From Poa pratensis (Eukaryota > Streptophyta > Magnoliopsida > Poales > Poaceae), in the NCBI GenBank assembly GCA_947311845.1, contig CAMZMU010000055.1, positions 19,067,040-19,131,039 on the forward strand: DNA of 64,000 bases, written 5' to 3'. A model generated the notes under the pieces. That model had not been told where the DNA came from and did no database searches. It saw nothing but the letters and a program-made list of their open reading frames with translations. The position numbers were made by a program, and so were the translations under genes. Below, in pieces: positions 9,059-20,378 of the stretch; within the stretch, counting starts at the first letter, position 1, and every line of letters begins with the position of its first letter.

Positions 9059-12000
9059 TTATTGGCAATGGCTCGTAGCCTTTGACTTCCTTGCCTCCCT
9101 TGCGGCTGTAATCTGAAGTCGCAAGTCAGGCAGGTGCCTCTTGGCCTTCACGATGTCATCAAAATTCTCCTGCGACTCGCGCATGGTCGCGCTCTCTGCA
9201 ATGCAAGCTGCTCTGGCTATGGCCTTGTCGCCTTCTTCACATTCTTGAGCTATTCTTTTGTCGCCATTGATGGTGATGACACCTCTAGGGCCTGGTATTT
9301 TGAGCTTTAGGTACACATAGCACGGCCTAGCCATAAACTTTGCGAATGCTTCTCTGCCAAACAGCGCATGATATGGGCTCTGGAAATCTACAACCTCGAA
9401 CCAAATGTACTCGCTCCTGAAGTTGCTTTGTGTCCCAAAGGCGACCTCCAAGTTAACTCGCCCCAATGGCTGGGCTGATATGCCTGGCACGACACCATGA
9501 AATGTTGTTCTTGATGGGTGTAGCTGCTTTTCTTGAAGGTTCATTCTTTTGAAGGTTTCATAATATAATATGTTGATACTGCTGCCTCCATCCATGAGTA
9601 CTTTGCTCAACTTGTATCCTGCGACTTGAGGGGCAACCACCAGCGCGAGTTTTCCCTCTTCATTTATTTCTCCTGGGTGATCCTCGCGGCTCCAAATTAC
9701 TGGTTGTTCGGACCACTTTAGCCATTGTGGGACGGCTGGTACTATGGCATTAACAGCCTGATTGCGTCGTCGCAGTTTTTGTTCCCTCCTTGAAGTATTC
9801 ACCACAATGGTATGATACTGACCCAACTGTTTTGGGAACTGTGGCTGATCTGGCTGCGGATTTGGGACGGCGTTGTTGCTGTTGTTGCCTCCGCCATTTT
9901 TACCTTCCTCGTTGTTTTGATGATTGAAGTTTGTGTTGAGTGGCTGTCCATCCTTCCACTTTTTGTAATGATAACACTGTGCCTTCGTGTGGTTGGGTGG
10001 TTTCCCATCTTTTCCTATATGGATGTCGCAGGGGCGGTTGAAAACCTCTTCCAAATTGACTGGGTGAAAATTCCTTCCTCTGCTGCTGCTTTGTTTGTAA
10101 CGAGTATTCGTATTTGCGACTAACCCTGAGTTTCCTTCTTCGTTTTTGCGCTTGTTATAACTCGTATTGGCATTGCTAGCTTGCTGTTGTTGAGGCTTGC
10201 TACTGGCCTTTTTTCCTTTGCCAGTGCTTTCCTCTTCCTCCCCATCAGATGCGTCCCTGGTTTTATCCGAGCTAGCATACTTGTTGGCCGCCGCCATTAC
10301 CTCACTTAGGCTCTTGACTTTATCCTTCATGCGACCTAGTTTGTGGACTAGCGGCTCAAATTTGCAATTTTTCTCCATGACAAGGACTGCTGAACTGGGT
10401 GGTATATTGTCTGAGGAATGTATGATCTCTGCGACCCTTCTCATCCAGTGGCGACTTGACTCGCCTTCCTTCTGTACACAACGCTCTAGGTCCTCTATGC
10501 TGCAGAGTCGCTTGCATGTCCCTTGGAAATTCTTGATAAAAGCTTCCTTCATCTCATCCCAAGAGTTTATTGAATTTGGTGGCAAATTTTGTAGCCATAT
10601 GTGGGCTGCGCCCTCTAACATCATGTTTAGGTAACGTGCGCAGATCTCTTCGGATGCGTTTAGGATGCTCATGCCCATCTCGTAATTGTTGAGCCAAGTA
10701 ACAGGGTCCATGCTGGCGTTGTAGTTGGCGACCTTGCGAGGTCCTTTAAAATCTGCAGGAAACGGTTCAGACCTGATTCTTTCGTTGAAACAGACTGGGC
10801 CTTTGAGTCGCGACGATAGGTTGGACGAAGCTGGCCTTCCTATTGGGTTGGCCGCCGGGCGCGGCTGCACAATCTCTATAGGTTGAACTTGCTGAGGTTG
10901 ATCTTGAGCCGCAGGCTGATCTTCCCTTTGTCGCCTAGCCGAGCTTGAGGTCGCAACGTGTGGCGACTCCGCGTGGATGCTTCTCTCCGCCGTTGCTCTG
11001 CTATTGTAAGGGGTGGAGTGCAGCCGTCCTGCGTGTTCGGACATATTCGCCTGCTGTATCACTGCTGTGCTCAGCATCTCAATGGCGCGCCGTGCCTCTC
11101 TGTCCATTGGCGTGTTTCCTGCTGGCGCTAATCTGGCCAAGATGTTTGTGGCTGCAAAGAGATTCTCCACCGGGCTAACATAATGTCCTTGCGGCGTGTG
11201 GAACCTTTGAGGCTGCTGTGGCGACTGCTGCACAAAGGTTGGCTGCGTCAGTGGCGGGGGCATCATGGCCCTGTTGTTAGCCGGTACTATGGCCCTTGAT
11301 CCAGGTATCTCTGCTACTCTTGGTGCTGCGAAAGATGGAACCGCTGGCACGATTGATGGTACCGCGATTGCTTGAACCGCGGGCGCGGCTAACGGGGCCA
11401 CTGACCGCATAACCATGGCAGATGGTGCCGTGCGCGCGGGTATCGCGACTGGAGGTTGTGTGACCCCTGACCATGCTACCGGGTGCGTCTGTTGGTGGCG
11501 ACTGATGGTCCGCAATTGCTGGTTCAATGGTGGGTGATTGGAACAGCTCCATAGGGTTCACTGTTCCTGGCTGCAGGCGACTCGCGTGACGTCTATGCGG
11601 CAAGGTGGCCTGTATTCCTTGCAGAGAATTGGTTTCCTCGATGAGTCGCAGTTGTTCCTGTTGGAGGCGCTGTTCCTCACGCGCCAGCCTGGCTCTCTCA
11701 TCTGCGATTCTCTGGACCTCATCATATAGCCCGATCCTGGTAGCCTCCAATTCTGTTACTCTAGCAGCCGCGTTAACCGCAGATATTGGTGTAAACAACA
11801 CGCTTCCCTGTGGCGGCGTGACCGCTGCGCTGGGGGTTACCCTTGCCCCTGATTCCGCAGGCGCGACTCCAGGTGGAGTTTCTCTGTTTGCGACTCCTGA
11901 GGCCGCGACTCCTGGCGTGATCACAGCGGATGCCGCGACTCCTGATGCATCTAGCGCGGCTTGTTCTGCTGCTTCCGGCGGTGTGGGGGCTAAGCTGCCT

Positions 12001-12407
12001 GGTGGCATGCCCAGCCCTTCGTCTGCTTCTGTGGTCCTGTAGACCCCTTCCACGTGCCGATCTTCTACAGAGGGCGAGCCACTGTCCACAGGGCCTCCGC
12101 ATAGCCTTTCCTCAAGGACATACTCAATGGATTGGCCTTCTTCGTCTTCGAGAGGCAGCGACTCGTGGTTGATAGATCCTTCTTCTTGGTCCACTGTTAC
12201 CGCGACTCCTTCTTCTGAGTCGCCATGCTGCGATGGATCCTCTGACTCGCCGCCAATGAAGCCGACGAAGACGTTGATGGATCCAAAGGGGATGACGTGG
12301 CCGGTCTCCAAGTAATCTGCTTCCGGCCCCCAGCTTGAATCGTCGATGAGGGGTGTGCCATTGACCGTGATGATACGGCCAACAACGAGATCTTCAGCTC
12401 CCTTCAT
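9059..12407 (-). pseudogene. Gag-protease polyprotein of Tat-2, one frame break
   Basis: The likely start is the ATG at 12407, 35 bases after the primer-binding site. The N-terminal frame (12407 to about 11530) is acidic, then Ala/Pro-rich, then a Glu/Arg/Gln coiled coil (EEQRLQQEQLRLIEE). A frame change near 11530 leads into an 822-codon frame ending at 9059. That frame holds the Gag core (FPADFKGPRKVANYNASMDP to FIKNFQGTCKRL), a degenerate zinc-knuckle-like C-H-H-C stretch (CDIH...HTKAQCY) and a retropepsin with MDGGSSINILY as the active-site loop. Reading stops about 190 residues after the protease motif, with no RT. Gag would form particles and protease would cleave it, but a trans-acting RT and integrase are needed. 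Confidence 0.85.
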
Positions 12408-12441
12408 GGATCCTGCGCGGAACGTGACGCTTTTGACCGCA

Positions 12442-12460
12442 GGCCCCACGGTGGGCGCCA
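12442..12460 (-). other. Primer-binding site of Tat-2
   Basis: On the minus strand it reads TGGCGCCCACCGTGGGGCC, two bases after the LTR end. The first seven bases TGGCGCC fit the 3' end of tRNA-Asp, the primer of many grass Gypsy elements, while the rest differs. Confidence 0.75.
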
Positions 12461-12462
12461 AC

Positions 12463-12978
12463 TGTCGTGGGTTTGTCACGTCAGGTGTCATAGATGACTT
12501 CGTAGGTGTGGGATTACGCGAGTCAAGCATCTCCGAGCTTGGGATCGCAGGAACAAAGATCAACACAGATTTACCCAGGTTCGGCCCCCTCAATGTGAGG
12601 TAAAAGACCTACTTCCTGCCTACCCTAGATTGGTATTGATATGATAATCGAGGTGTTACAATGGAGGCGATCCGATCTGGTACTCGCCGTATGAGCTAGG
12701 GTTTGGGGCTTGATAGCTTAACCCGCTCTAAGTCCTGCGAGTCCTCTTTATATACACAGAGGCTCGCTAGGTTACAAAAGGAATCTTCCCCATAAGGAAT
12801 ACATCCACAGAGGCCTACTCGGAGACTACTTGGTCTTCACGTCCTCCGGGAGTTGTCTTCTAGATCTTTCTCCTTATGGCGGTTCAATATTGGGCTTGTT
12901 TCCAAGTGGGCCTTCATCCGTGCGAGTAAGTTAAATCGCACTGGGCCGCGGATTAATCCAGAAAGTATTCCCCCGACA
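12463..12978 (-). repeat. 5' LTR of Tat-2
   Basis: The 516-bp LTR reads TGTCGGGGGAATACTTTC at its minus-strand start and ends CCCACGACA next to the primer-binding site. The termini TGTCG/CGACA form a perfect short inverted repeat. A TATA box lies at 12746-12754 on the minus strand. Confidence 0.85.
12746..12754 (-). promoter_or_regulatory. TATA box in the Tat-2 LTR
   Basis: TATATAAAG on the minus strand lies about 230 bp inside the LTR and about 340 bp upstream of the gag start. It is the likely core promoter for the Tat-2 transcript. Confidence 0.6.
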
Positions 12979-12983
12979 GATAT

Positions 12984-13700
12984 GATCCAAAACAATAATT
13001 ATCATCATGATTCAATAACATGTTCAGATCTGAGATCATGGAACTCGGGCCCTAAGTGACAAGCATTAAGCATAATAAGTTGCAACAATGCCCTAACAAA
13101 TCTCACAACTATTACATGAATGATCTCATCCAATCCCTACCATCCCTCAGCCTACAGCGGGGAATTACTCACACATGGATGTGGGAGTCATGGATGGTCG
13201 ATGGAGAGGTGGCGGTGATGATGATGGCGATGATCTCCTCCAATTCCCCGTCCCGGCAGGGTGCCAGAACGGAGTTTCTGATCCCCGAAATAGGGTTTTC
13301 GATGGCGGCGGAGCTCTGGAAGTTTTCTAGAAATAACGTCGATCCCCCCAAAGTTTTTAGGTCAGAAGTTTTAAGTAGTCCAAAGGGGAGCGTCGGGGCC
13401 ACACAGGGTGGCCACACCACCCTGGGCGCGGCAAGGGCCCACCCGCGCCCTGGGTGCGTGTGGTGCCCTGTGCACCCTCCTCGCTTCGTCTTCTGGCTCC
13501 GTGGGTCTTCTGGAAAAATAGAATTTCTGGAATTTTTCCGGAATTTTCCTAAAACTTTGACTTTCTGCACAAAAACGAGACACCAAGGCAATTCTGCTGA
13601 AAACAGCGTTAGTCCGTGTTAGTTGCATTCAAATCACACAAATTAGAGGAAAAACAATAGCAAAAGTGTTCGGAAAAGTAGATACGTTTTGGACGTATCA
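12984..13700 (-). repeat. LTR fragment of a family with a palindromic TGATACGTCC terminus (family X)
   Basis: The right end GACGTATCA at 13700 and GATACGTTTTGG just before it make the minus-strand LTR start TGATACGTCCAAAACGTATC, a palindromic terminus common in Triticeae Gypsy LTRs. The interior (ACTCGGGCCCTAAGTGACAAGCATTAA, CAGCGGGGAATTACTC, CCCGAAATAGGG) matches the LTR at 39228-39717. Compared with that copy the first ~40 bp are missing here because Tat-2 inserted into it. Family X is itself inserted beside the B3-like exon. Confidence 0.75.
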
Positions 13701-13779
13701 CATTACTACTGGCCTCTCTGAATTTGTGAATGTTACTGCTGTTCTTGATGTGATGTGCTAACTGTTCATACATAATAGG

Positions 13780-14044
13780 TCTTTGGAGCTAAGTTCAGTA
13801 AGGAGTACCTACAGACTCATCCGCCAACAGTTCAAACTCTGTGTACCATCCTTGATACCAATACCAGGGCGTTCAGCATTAAGATGAAGATGGCCAAGTT
13901 CACAAACAATGCCATAATGACTGGTGAGTGGAAGAAAGCTGCTAAGGAGTTCAAGCTGCAGGAAGGTCATGTCGTCCTCTTCAACTTCACACAAGCTTGC
14001 TATGGTGGGCTGAGGCTGCACATTGAGAAACTTCCTGTTAACTG
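13780..14044 (+). pseudogene. Orphan terminal exon of a B3-like DNA-binding protein
   Basis: After an AG acceptor (CATACATAATAG) an 87-codon frame opens with FGAKFSKEYLQTHPPTVQT and runs through MTGEWKKAAKEFKLQEGHVV and LFNFTQACYGGLRLHI to PVN and TGA at 14042-14044. The order 'GEW..F.....L.EGHVV.F.F......L.I.I' fits the second half of a plant B3 DNA-binding domain, with the usual W, L and D/H-V-V positions. B3 proteins are plant transcription factors acting in the nucleus. The 5' exons are missing because family X LTR DNA ends 79 bp upstream. It could be the real end of a broken gene or a captured exon. The 3' side (14045-14554) looks like an untranslated region. Confidence 0.6.
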
Positions 14045-14554
14045 AAGATGTGACTGATGCTGGAATGTCAGTACCTAGTTTATATGACGTATATGTCTAG
14101 GTTGTGAACTGTGTGGTTTAGTACTAAGTTAATATGTAGTCTTCTGAACTGTGTGGTTAAGGCTGTGATGCCTGATGATCTTATGTGCATTTTGTGAAAG
14201 TGAACTGAGTGATTGAGTTTGTTAACCAAATCTAGAGCACCTGGTTGGGAAAGTAGTATCAAGAACTGAAGAAAAGGGCTGCAAGATTATGATGTAGATT
14301 TCTAGCTATCTAGTATGAACTGCTAAGTTATGCTTCAAGTAGTAGACTAGTCAGTACTGCTGTATTTACTGCTGAGTTATGTTGTTGCTGTGATGTTTAT
14401 TTTGTTCTTGTAGTATAACTGAGCACTGTTCAGTTATGATCTGGATGCTGTACATGCTGTTGCTGTTGGTGGCTATGATGTTGTGATGTAAACCCTGTGG
14501 TAGTAGTAACTATGTTGTTTAATTATTGTTCAGTTATGGACTGCAATGATATGA
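14045..14554 (+). other. Probable 3' flank of the B3-like exon
   Basis: T/G-rich non-coding DNA with repeated words such as AACTGTGTGGTTAA and GTTGTTGCTGTGATG. No reading frame, RNA gene or element boundary was found before the 40-bp repeat near 14555. Confidence 0.4.
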
Positions 14555-14594
14555 TTTTGGGTAGTGAGTTTTAGGGGCATTTCATCAAAGTGCC
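14555..14594 (+). repeat. Left remnant of a 40-bp tandem repeat split by NA-1
   Basis: TTTAGGGGCATTTCATCAAA followed by GTGCC matches the unit of the array at 27323-27450. The array was therefore one block before NA-1 inserted and duplicated GTGCC. Confidence 0.7.
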
Positions 14595-16439
14595 TGATGG
14601 CCCTTCACGTAGTTACCCCACAACGGCGCCAGAAAACAGTTGCTAGCCCTTCGCGTGGTTACCTGCGTGAAAAGTAAATGGGTTAGGTTGAGACTCCAAG
14701 TGCAGAGTGTGTAGTAGTGGAAGACTTGTTTTCCCCACGAGGGGTGACTCGAGGGTTTAATATCGAACTCTCGGGAATCAGTAGTGAAGATATATCTTCT
14801 TATCCTTCTTTTGGTTACCTACAAAACAAAGTTAAATGTTTTGGTCCTCAACCTCACCTGTGGTTGTCAAGCACAAGGTGTAAGAATGATATCAAGATAG
14901 TTATGCAATGCAAACAGGAAATAAATATGCAATGGTGGTAAATAAATATGCAAGGATGGTGGTGGCAATGATAAATGATATTTTTTGGGTTTTTAATGAT
15001 GTATGCATGATGAAAAGTATTTTTGTGTTTTCGGATTTAATGATGGCTGAAAATAGAAAAGTGGTATATGGTGTTGGAAAGGTGTTTCTTATGATTAAAA
15101 ATGGACCGGTTCATGGTTTCACAAATGCACTCTCTCTTATAAAAGTGGCAGACAATGGAACACACACAGAGTTAGCATATGAGATTGCAACACAAAGTTT
15201 GATAACAAGTTACTTACATATATGGGCATCACGTCCTAACATAGAGACCTTTTGATTATTAGTCTCTCTTATACTCCACCAAGATGCGAACCAAATCATA
15301 ACACCTCAGTAATTAAGATGACTCAGAGTATAGCAATAAGTTTCATGACATGAAGTGAAAATAAGAACATGCTGGATCTAGTCACAGGAAGAAGCTTGGT
15401 CACCCTTGTAACGTCCCAAAATTTTGGAAGCCAGAAAAACTCAATAAATTAAGACTCAAAATTTGGAACCAACAAAAACTTTTTCAAACCTCTAGCATTT
15501 GGATGTGATTTTCTTTGGATTTGCCTAGTTTGACTTGTTGTGACTCATTGTTTTTATTGTTGACCTCTATTTAACAACCCATTTGAAAAGGCAACCAAGT
15601 TTTGACATGACCCTTGTGTCAAGTGTTTTGGCAAATAAAATATCCATATATCTTCTCCTATCTAATTTTCAACAAACATTTCAAAACCCTTGTTTTAATA
15701 TTCTTTGAAAAATATTTCTAAGGAGTGGTTTAACCCTCCTTCTTCAAAATCCTGTCATAGTCATATTGGTCACCACCTCATAAATAAAGTTGTTTTATCA
15801 CAAAATTAGGTTATTTGATCAATTTGGTGGTGTGCTCGAACCTTTTTGCTTATAGTGGATTTAGGTGCCTGGAACAGAGAGCTTGCAGATGAATGAGTCA
15901 ACATATGCTTATGGTGTGGTTGTGTGAACTTATTGCTTTGCTTGCACTTCTAGCTTGGTGGTATGATTTGGTGGTACCCCAAATACAAATTTAGCATGTT
16001 TAGACCAAATTCAATGATCTTCATGTTTATTAAAACATAGCTAATCTAGAGCCCTGGATTAAGCATTGCTTGTGTCATTTTTGCAATGCACCTAGACAAT
16101 CTTGTTCCTTGAACTTCCTATTTTTAGTTTTTGCTTGGTTTCATAATTTGAAAACTTGGATTAGCACAAAACCATCTAGATGTTTAGGCCTACTCAAATC
16201 AGTGACCATTTGGTCATTTTTCACAAACTGTAAATATCTTTAAATTATTTCTTTAACTTTTAGTCAGGGAACCTTTTTGTTTCTTCACCATTAGGTCACC
16301 CCACTCATGTTTTTGCTTAGCATTGTGTGGTGGGTAAATTTAGGCTTGGATGATTTAGGGGAAAAATAAAACAGAAAAAGGAATAAAAGAAATAAAGCAA
16401 AAGTGGAAATTGGCCTAAACCCTAAACCTAACTAAACCC

Positions 16440-17330
16440 AGCCCCTCACCTCACACCTCTGACCACCCCTCCGTCCCCTGACCAGGTGGGCATCCTAGTC
16501 AGCTGGGACCCACATGTCACCCCCTCAACACCCCTCTCCACCACTCTCCCTCTTCTTTTGCCAACCCGGCCAATGGGAGCTCACCCCTCCTCTCCCTACT
16601 GGTCAAGACACGTCGTCCCGACCACCTCCCCCTGCCCACTCCCTCACCACCCAAGCCAGCCAGTAGGAGCTCCCCACGCCTCCCCCATTGACTCCCTTGT
16701 CCAAAACCCTAGAAGAGGGTGAGCTCGCCCCACACCTGACCCCGGCCTCCCCATTCACCCCTCTGTCCCCCAGAGCACACACACCTCACCCCACCACCCT
16801 CCCACGAAGCCCAGCCCATCCCCGTGGCCTCTGCTGCTCGGGATCGCCGGAGGAAGCCGAGGTCGCCGCCGGCGAGACACGGCAGTGGCCGCCGACTCCC
16901 TCCTCCATTTCCCGCCATTGTTGGCCCCCTGGACTCCCCTCACCTAGAGCTAACTCCCCCACCCATTGTTTTGTCTAGAGAATGCCCGAGCTCGCCGCTG
17001 CCATCCTCACCCGAGATGCTCGAGGTCGCCGCCGCCTTGGACGCTGGCGTCGCCTGCGGGAGCTGAAGCCGTCCCCGAGCCCGCCGTCGTCTTCTCCGCC
17101 GTCTGCAACCCCTCCCGCAGCCTCGCATCGCCCCTAGGTGAGCCGCCGTCGCCGCCGTCTTCCTCTGCCGCGAGCCTGCCGTGCGAGCGCGTCGGAGACG
17201 ACGACCCAGGGCGCGCTCTTTCAAATTTCGAGTGCGGGCCGCGCATCGCGCGTAGATGGGCCGGCCTGCCCCCACGCGCGGCTCAGATCTGGGCAGGCCA
17301 CGGGCAGATCTAGCCCAGCATGGCCCCTTT
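16440..17330 (+). other. GC-rich leader-like block in giant LTR copy 1
   Basis: A sharp GC-rich island, with pyrimidine-rich CCTCACC/CACCCC stretches and many CGCCGCC words, lies in otherwise AT-rich DNA. It ends at the GTGAGC splice donor of the candidate acidic gene and is followed by T-rich intron sequence. This looks like a transcribed 5' leader with first exon. The long frames on either strand here are low-complexity and not credible by themselves. Confidence 0.5.
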
Positions 17331-20300
17331 TCATTTTTTTTAGATCTTTTTTTTTTCTATTTCCTGTTTCGGTTTGTTTTGCATTTTTAGTTTAATTAAT
17401 TTGTGATAGATCGGTTAGTGTAATTACATTAGAGTAATTTTTGTAGTGTTCTTGTGTGTTTGCTTAAACATGCAGAAGTGAGTTTGCTCAAAAATGTTTA
17501 GTATATTTTGCATGGCATTAAATCTTGTGAAATGTGCCTTTTCTAGTGTTTTATTTTTAGTAGAAGCTAGGAATGTCCAAATTGTGTGAATCCAACTTTG
17601 TTGGAAAGCTCTTGGGATAAGTTTTCACTGGAAATTTACCCCATAGTTGGGTGATGTCTAGATTTATAGTTGTTGTGGTTTGAAAATTATGGCAGTGAGC
17701 ACTTTGTGCATTTTTCATATTTTCCCTGATTTTTTTTGGACTAAATCCAACTGCAGTAGTTTCTAATTCTTACAAAGAACCTAAATCTAGCTTTTCATGA
17801 AATTTGGCTGAACAGAACACCCTTGACTTAATAAACTCTAAAGATGGTGTTTTCTGCCCTATTAAGAATGATAAAATAAATATTTGGTCATTTATGAAAT
17901 TGTTACTTTTGTTGTTTGTAAATTGATTTGGTACTGTATATCACTATCTAATGATGTTCTTAATATGTTAATACTGTTAGTGCTTGAATAGAAATAAAAT
18001 GAAGTTAGTTATAAAATGCTATTAGTGTCTAAGGAAATAAAATGAATTAATCATGCTGGTTTGCTTAATTTCGTGATTAATAAAACAAAGTAAACTTCTC
18101 TAATAAAATTCCTCTTAGGTACTAGGTGTTTTAAGTTTATTAGTGATGTTGAGTTTTACATTTTGAAAGTGATCCAAAGGGGGTTGTTTAATTATCACCT
18201 TAAACATATTTGTAAATTAAAGAACAAATTGTATTGTGATGGCCAAGCATATTTGCGTGGTTTAATATGTATGCCTTGTTAGTTAAACTTGGTAGCCTTT
18301 GAGTTTAATACTAGCATGCGTAGTTTGTTAATATCCCTATCTTAGCTTGGTGAAAATAATTTAGCATTTTATAATAAGTAGCAACTTAACTTTTGTCTGA
18401 AGTATTTCATGAAAACTAAAGAGATACTTTTGTCTGAAGTATTTCCTAAACTACGGTAGCAACCCTTGTTAAGTGACCTAATCACCCTAAGTGGATTTTT
18501 GTTTTAGGGTTTAGTTAAAACCACCTTTTTAACTATTAGGGTTGTTGTGTATGCTGTCTCAGGTGTGTTTGTCGTTTATCTGAGTTATACGGATTTGTTG
18601 TTTGTTGCTGTTTCAATTAAGTGAGTTGTCTGCTTTTGAGTGTTAGTTTAGTGCCTTGTGCAATGCTTGCTGTTTGGGTTTAAGTACTTTAGATTGTTGT
18701 CAACCCGCTACTTAGAATTAACGGTAGTTGCGTTTAATTTTCCGGTACCATAGAACCGCAAGAGGAGGAGCAATACGTGGGAGCTGAACCCACCTACGAG
18801 GAAGAACAAGACCATGGACAGTTTGCTAAGCAAGGCAAGCCACCTCACCATACCCTACTGAAATCCTACTATTTCATTAAAGCATGTTTTGTTTTCAAAA
18901 TAAAATAATGCATGTTTTATATCTTCTTTGGCACTTTGCCACCCAAAACTATTTTATAAAATATTGTTTGGCCAAAGATATCTACTAGTATATAAAAGGT
19001 TTATAAAAATAGATTCTTTACTTGAGAAGCCTTCTACTGAAGGTGCCACCAAGAAAATTATATTTTCTAGCAGTATATCCTTATCTCAAGACTATAGGAT
19101 GGGAGCCTGGTCTTTGGTAAAATGTTTCCAGAGGAAAAACCCGAGTCGCTGGGAGCGATCGGCGAGAAAGTATTTTATAAAACCCAGGTTGCTGGGAGCA
19201 AATGGAGATGTTTATGAAAACCTGAAGTGCTTGGAACATTCGGAGAGTTTGTGAAAACCCGAAGTGCCGGGAGCATTCGGAGAGTTTGTGAAAACCCGAA
19301 GTGCTGGGAGCATTCGGAGAGTTTGTGAAAACCCGACCTGCTGGGAGCAGTCAGAGGTGGAGATGTTTTTGAAAAACAAAGTACAGCCCTAGCGGCCGCC
19401 CAAACAATTAACACGTGCAGCCACATTACCTGACATGGGTAGGGCTTGACCGGAAGCTTGTTTGTATTAATATGGAGCTTCCTCAATTTGCTTAGCGGGT
19501 GGCTATGGCCCCTGAACTGGTTGTCGCCTAAGAGAGAGGGACATAAAGAGAGTGGGATTAAGTTCGCCACCAGTTGCACCGATTAGGTCCCCTGTCTTGG
19601 CGGTCGGACACCATGGGATGGGTCAAACGGTGCCGGGGGAAAACAACCTAGTTGAAGAGGTATCTCTGTATTAGTATGGACATGGTGAAAAGTCTTGATT
19701 AGTGTCCCGACGTTTGACGTTTTGTCGTCGGGCAATCCGTGGGGTGATCCGCGGTGGTGACCTATTTGGTGTGGTGAAAGTGCACCCTCTGCAGAGTGTA
19801 AAACTATTCGAATAGCCATGTCCGCGGTCATGGACGGTTGGAAAGGCCCCCGATCTAGGCGTATGGGCATTTTATGTTTTAAAAAGGAAATTGTTTTCGG
19901 CAAAGGAGAAAGGAGACATCAAGGAGGTACCTGGGAGGTACGGAATTTGGGCGAAGATGGTTGGTCTCGGGGAGTCAACCAGTCGAAACCCGAAAAAGAG
20001 AAAAGGGGCATCCCTATCCTAGTGTCCTTGAAAAGTTTTACAAAATGTTTTACAAAGAAGTGGAGATAGTTCCGGCGATCTCTACAAAAGAGAATTCTAT
20101 CTCTAAATGTTTCTTTTTTTTAACAAAGATATAGAGATGTCGTATTCTCTATGTCTAAAGGCATCGTTTATGAAAACTAAGACCTATAGTCAAATATAGC
20201 AGCTATCCAGTTTTCGAAAACGCTTTATTTGCAATTATCATGAAAACATAAGCCTGGTGGTGGTCTTGCGAGTACGTAATTGTACTCATGGTTGTGTCCC

Positions 20301-20378
20301 TGGATATTCCAATGTCCAGATTACGATGAGGAGATGTACGACGAGGAGGAGAAGTACGCCGACGACTACGCCAACTGA
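16966..20378 (+). CDS. Candidate three-exon acidic protein encoded inside giant LTR copy 1
   Basis: Exon 1 ends at 17137 (CCCCTAG|GTGAGC, reading ...ASPL), exon 2 is 18754-18834 (81 bp) and exon 3 is 20320-20378 with TGA. Intron 1 is GT-AG; intron 2 begins GC (CAAG|GCAAGC) and ends CAG. Exon 2 encodes an acidic peptide with YEEEQDHGQFAKQ, and exon 3 encodes DYDEEMYDEEEKYADDYAN. The same exons, phases and ending recur in copy 2 at 42200-43448, although introns differ in length. No ATG is present in the exon 1 frame (open from about 16966), so the start is unknown: non-AUG initiation, another first exon, or loss of the start are all possible. Function is unknown; the acidic, Tyr-rich tail resembles no family I can name. 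Confidence 0.45.
19205..19352 (+). repeat. 37-bp minisatellite in giant LTR copy 1
   Basis: About four units of 37 bp follow GAGAGTTTGTGAAAACCCGA then AGTGCYGGGAGCATTCG. Weaker units (AACCCGAGTCGCTGGGAGCG) extend left to about 19137. It lies in intron 2 of the candidate acidic gene. The same place in copy 2 has no such array. Confidence 0.8.

Larger units (their letters stand above)
5570..12978 (-). mobile_element. Non-autonomous Tat-type LTR retrotransposon Tat-2 (gag-protease only), 3' end missing
   Basis: Read on the minus strand the order is 5' LTR (12978-12463), primer-binding site (12460-12442), gag plus protease (12407-9059), a hairpin array (8954-8507) and a convergent spliced gene (5570-8034 on the plus strand). 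There is no RT, RNase H or integrase, so the element must borrow these from an autonomous relative. Its 3' LTR and the beginning of the antisense gene lie left of the Tat-1 insertion, outside the window. GATAT (12979-12983) is the candidate target duplication. The host sequence is an LTR of another family that continues at 12984. Confidence 0.85.

Noticed and set aside
16709..17275. Minus-strand frames in the GC-rich block of copy 1
   Set aside because: Composition-driven shadows of CGCCGCC repeats with no domain.
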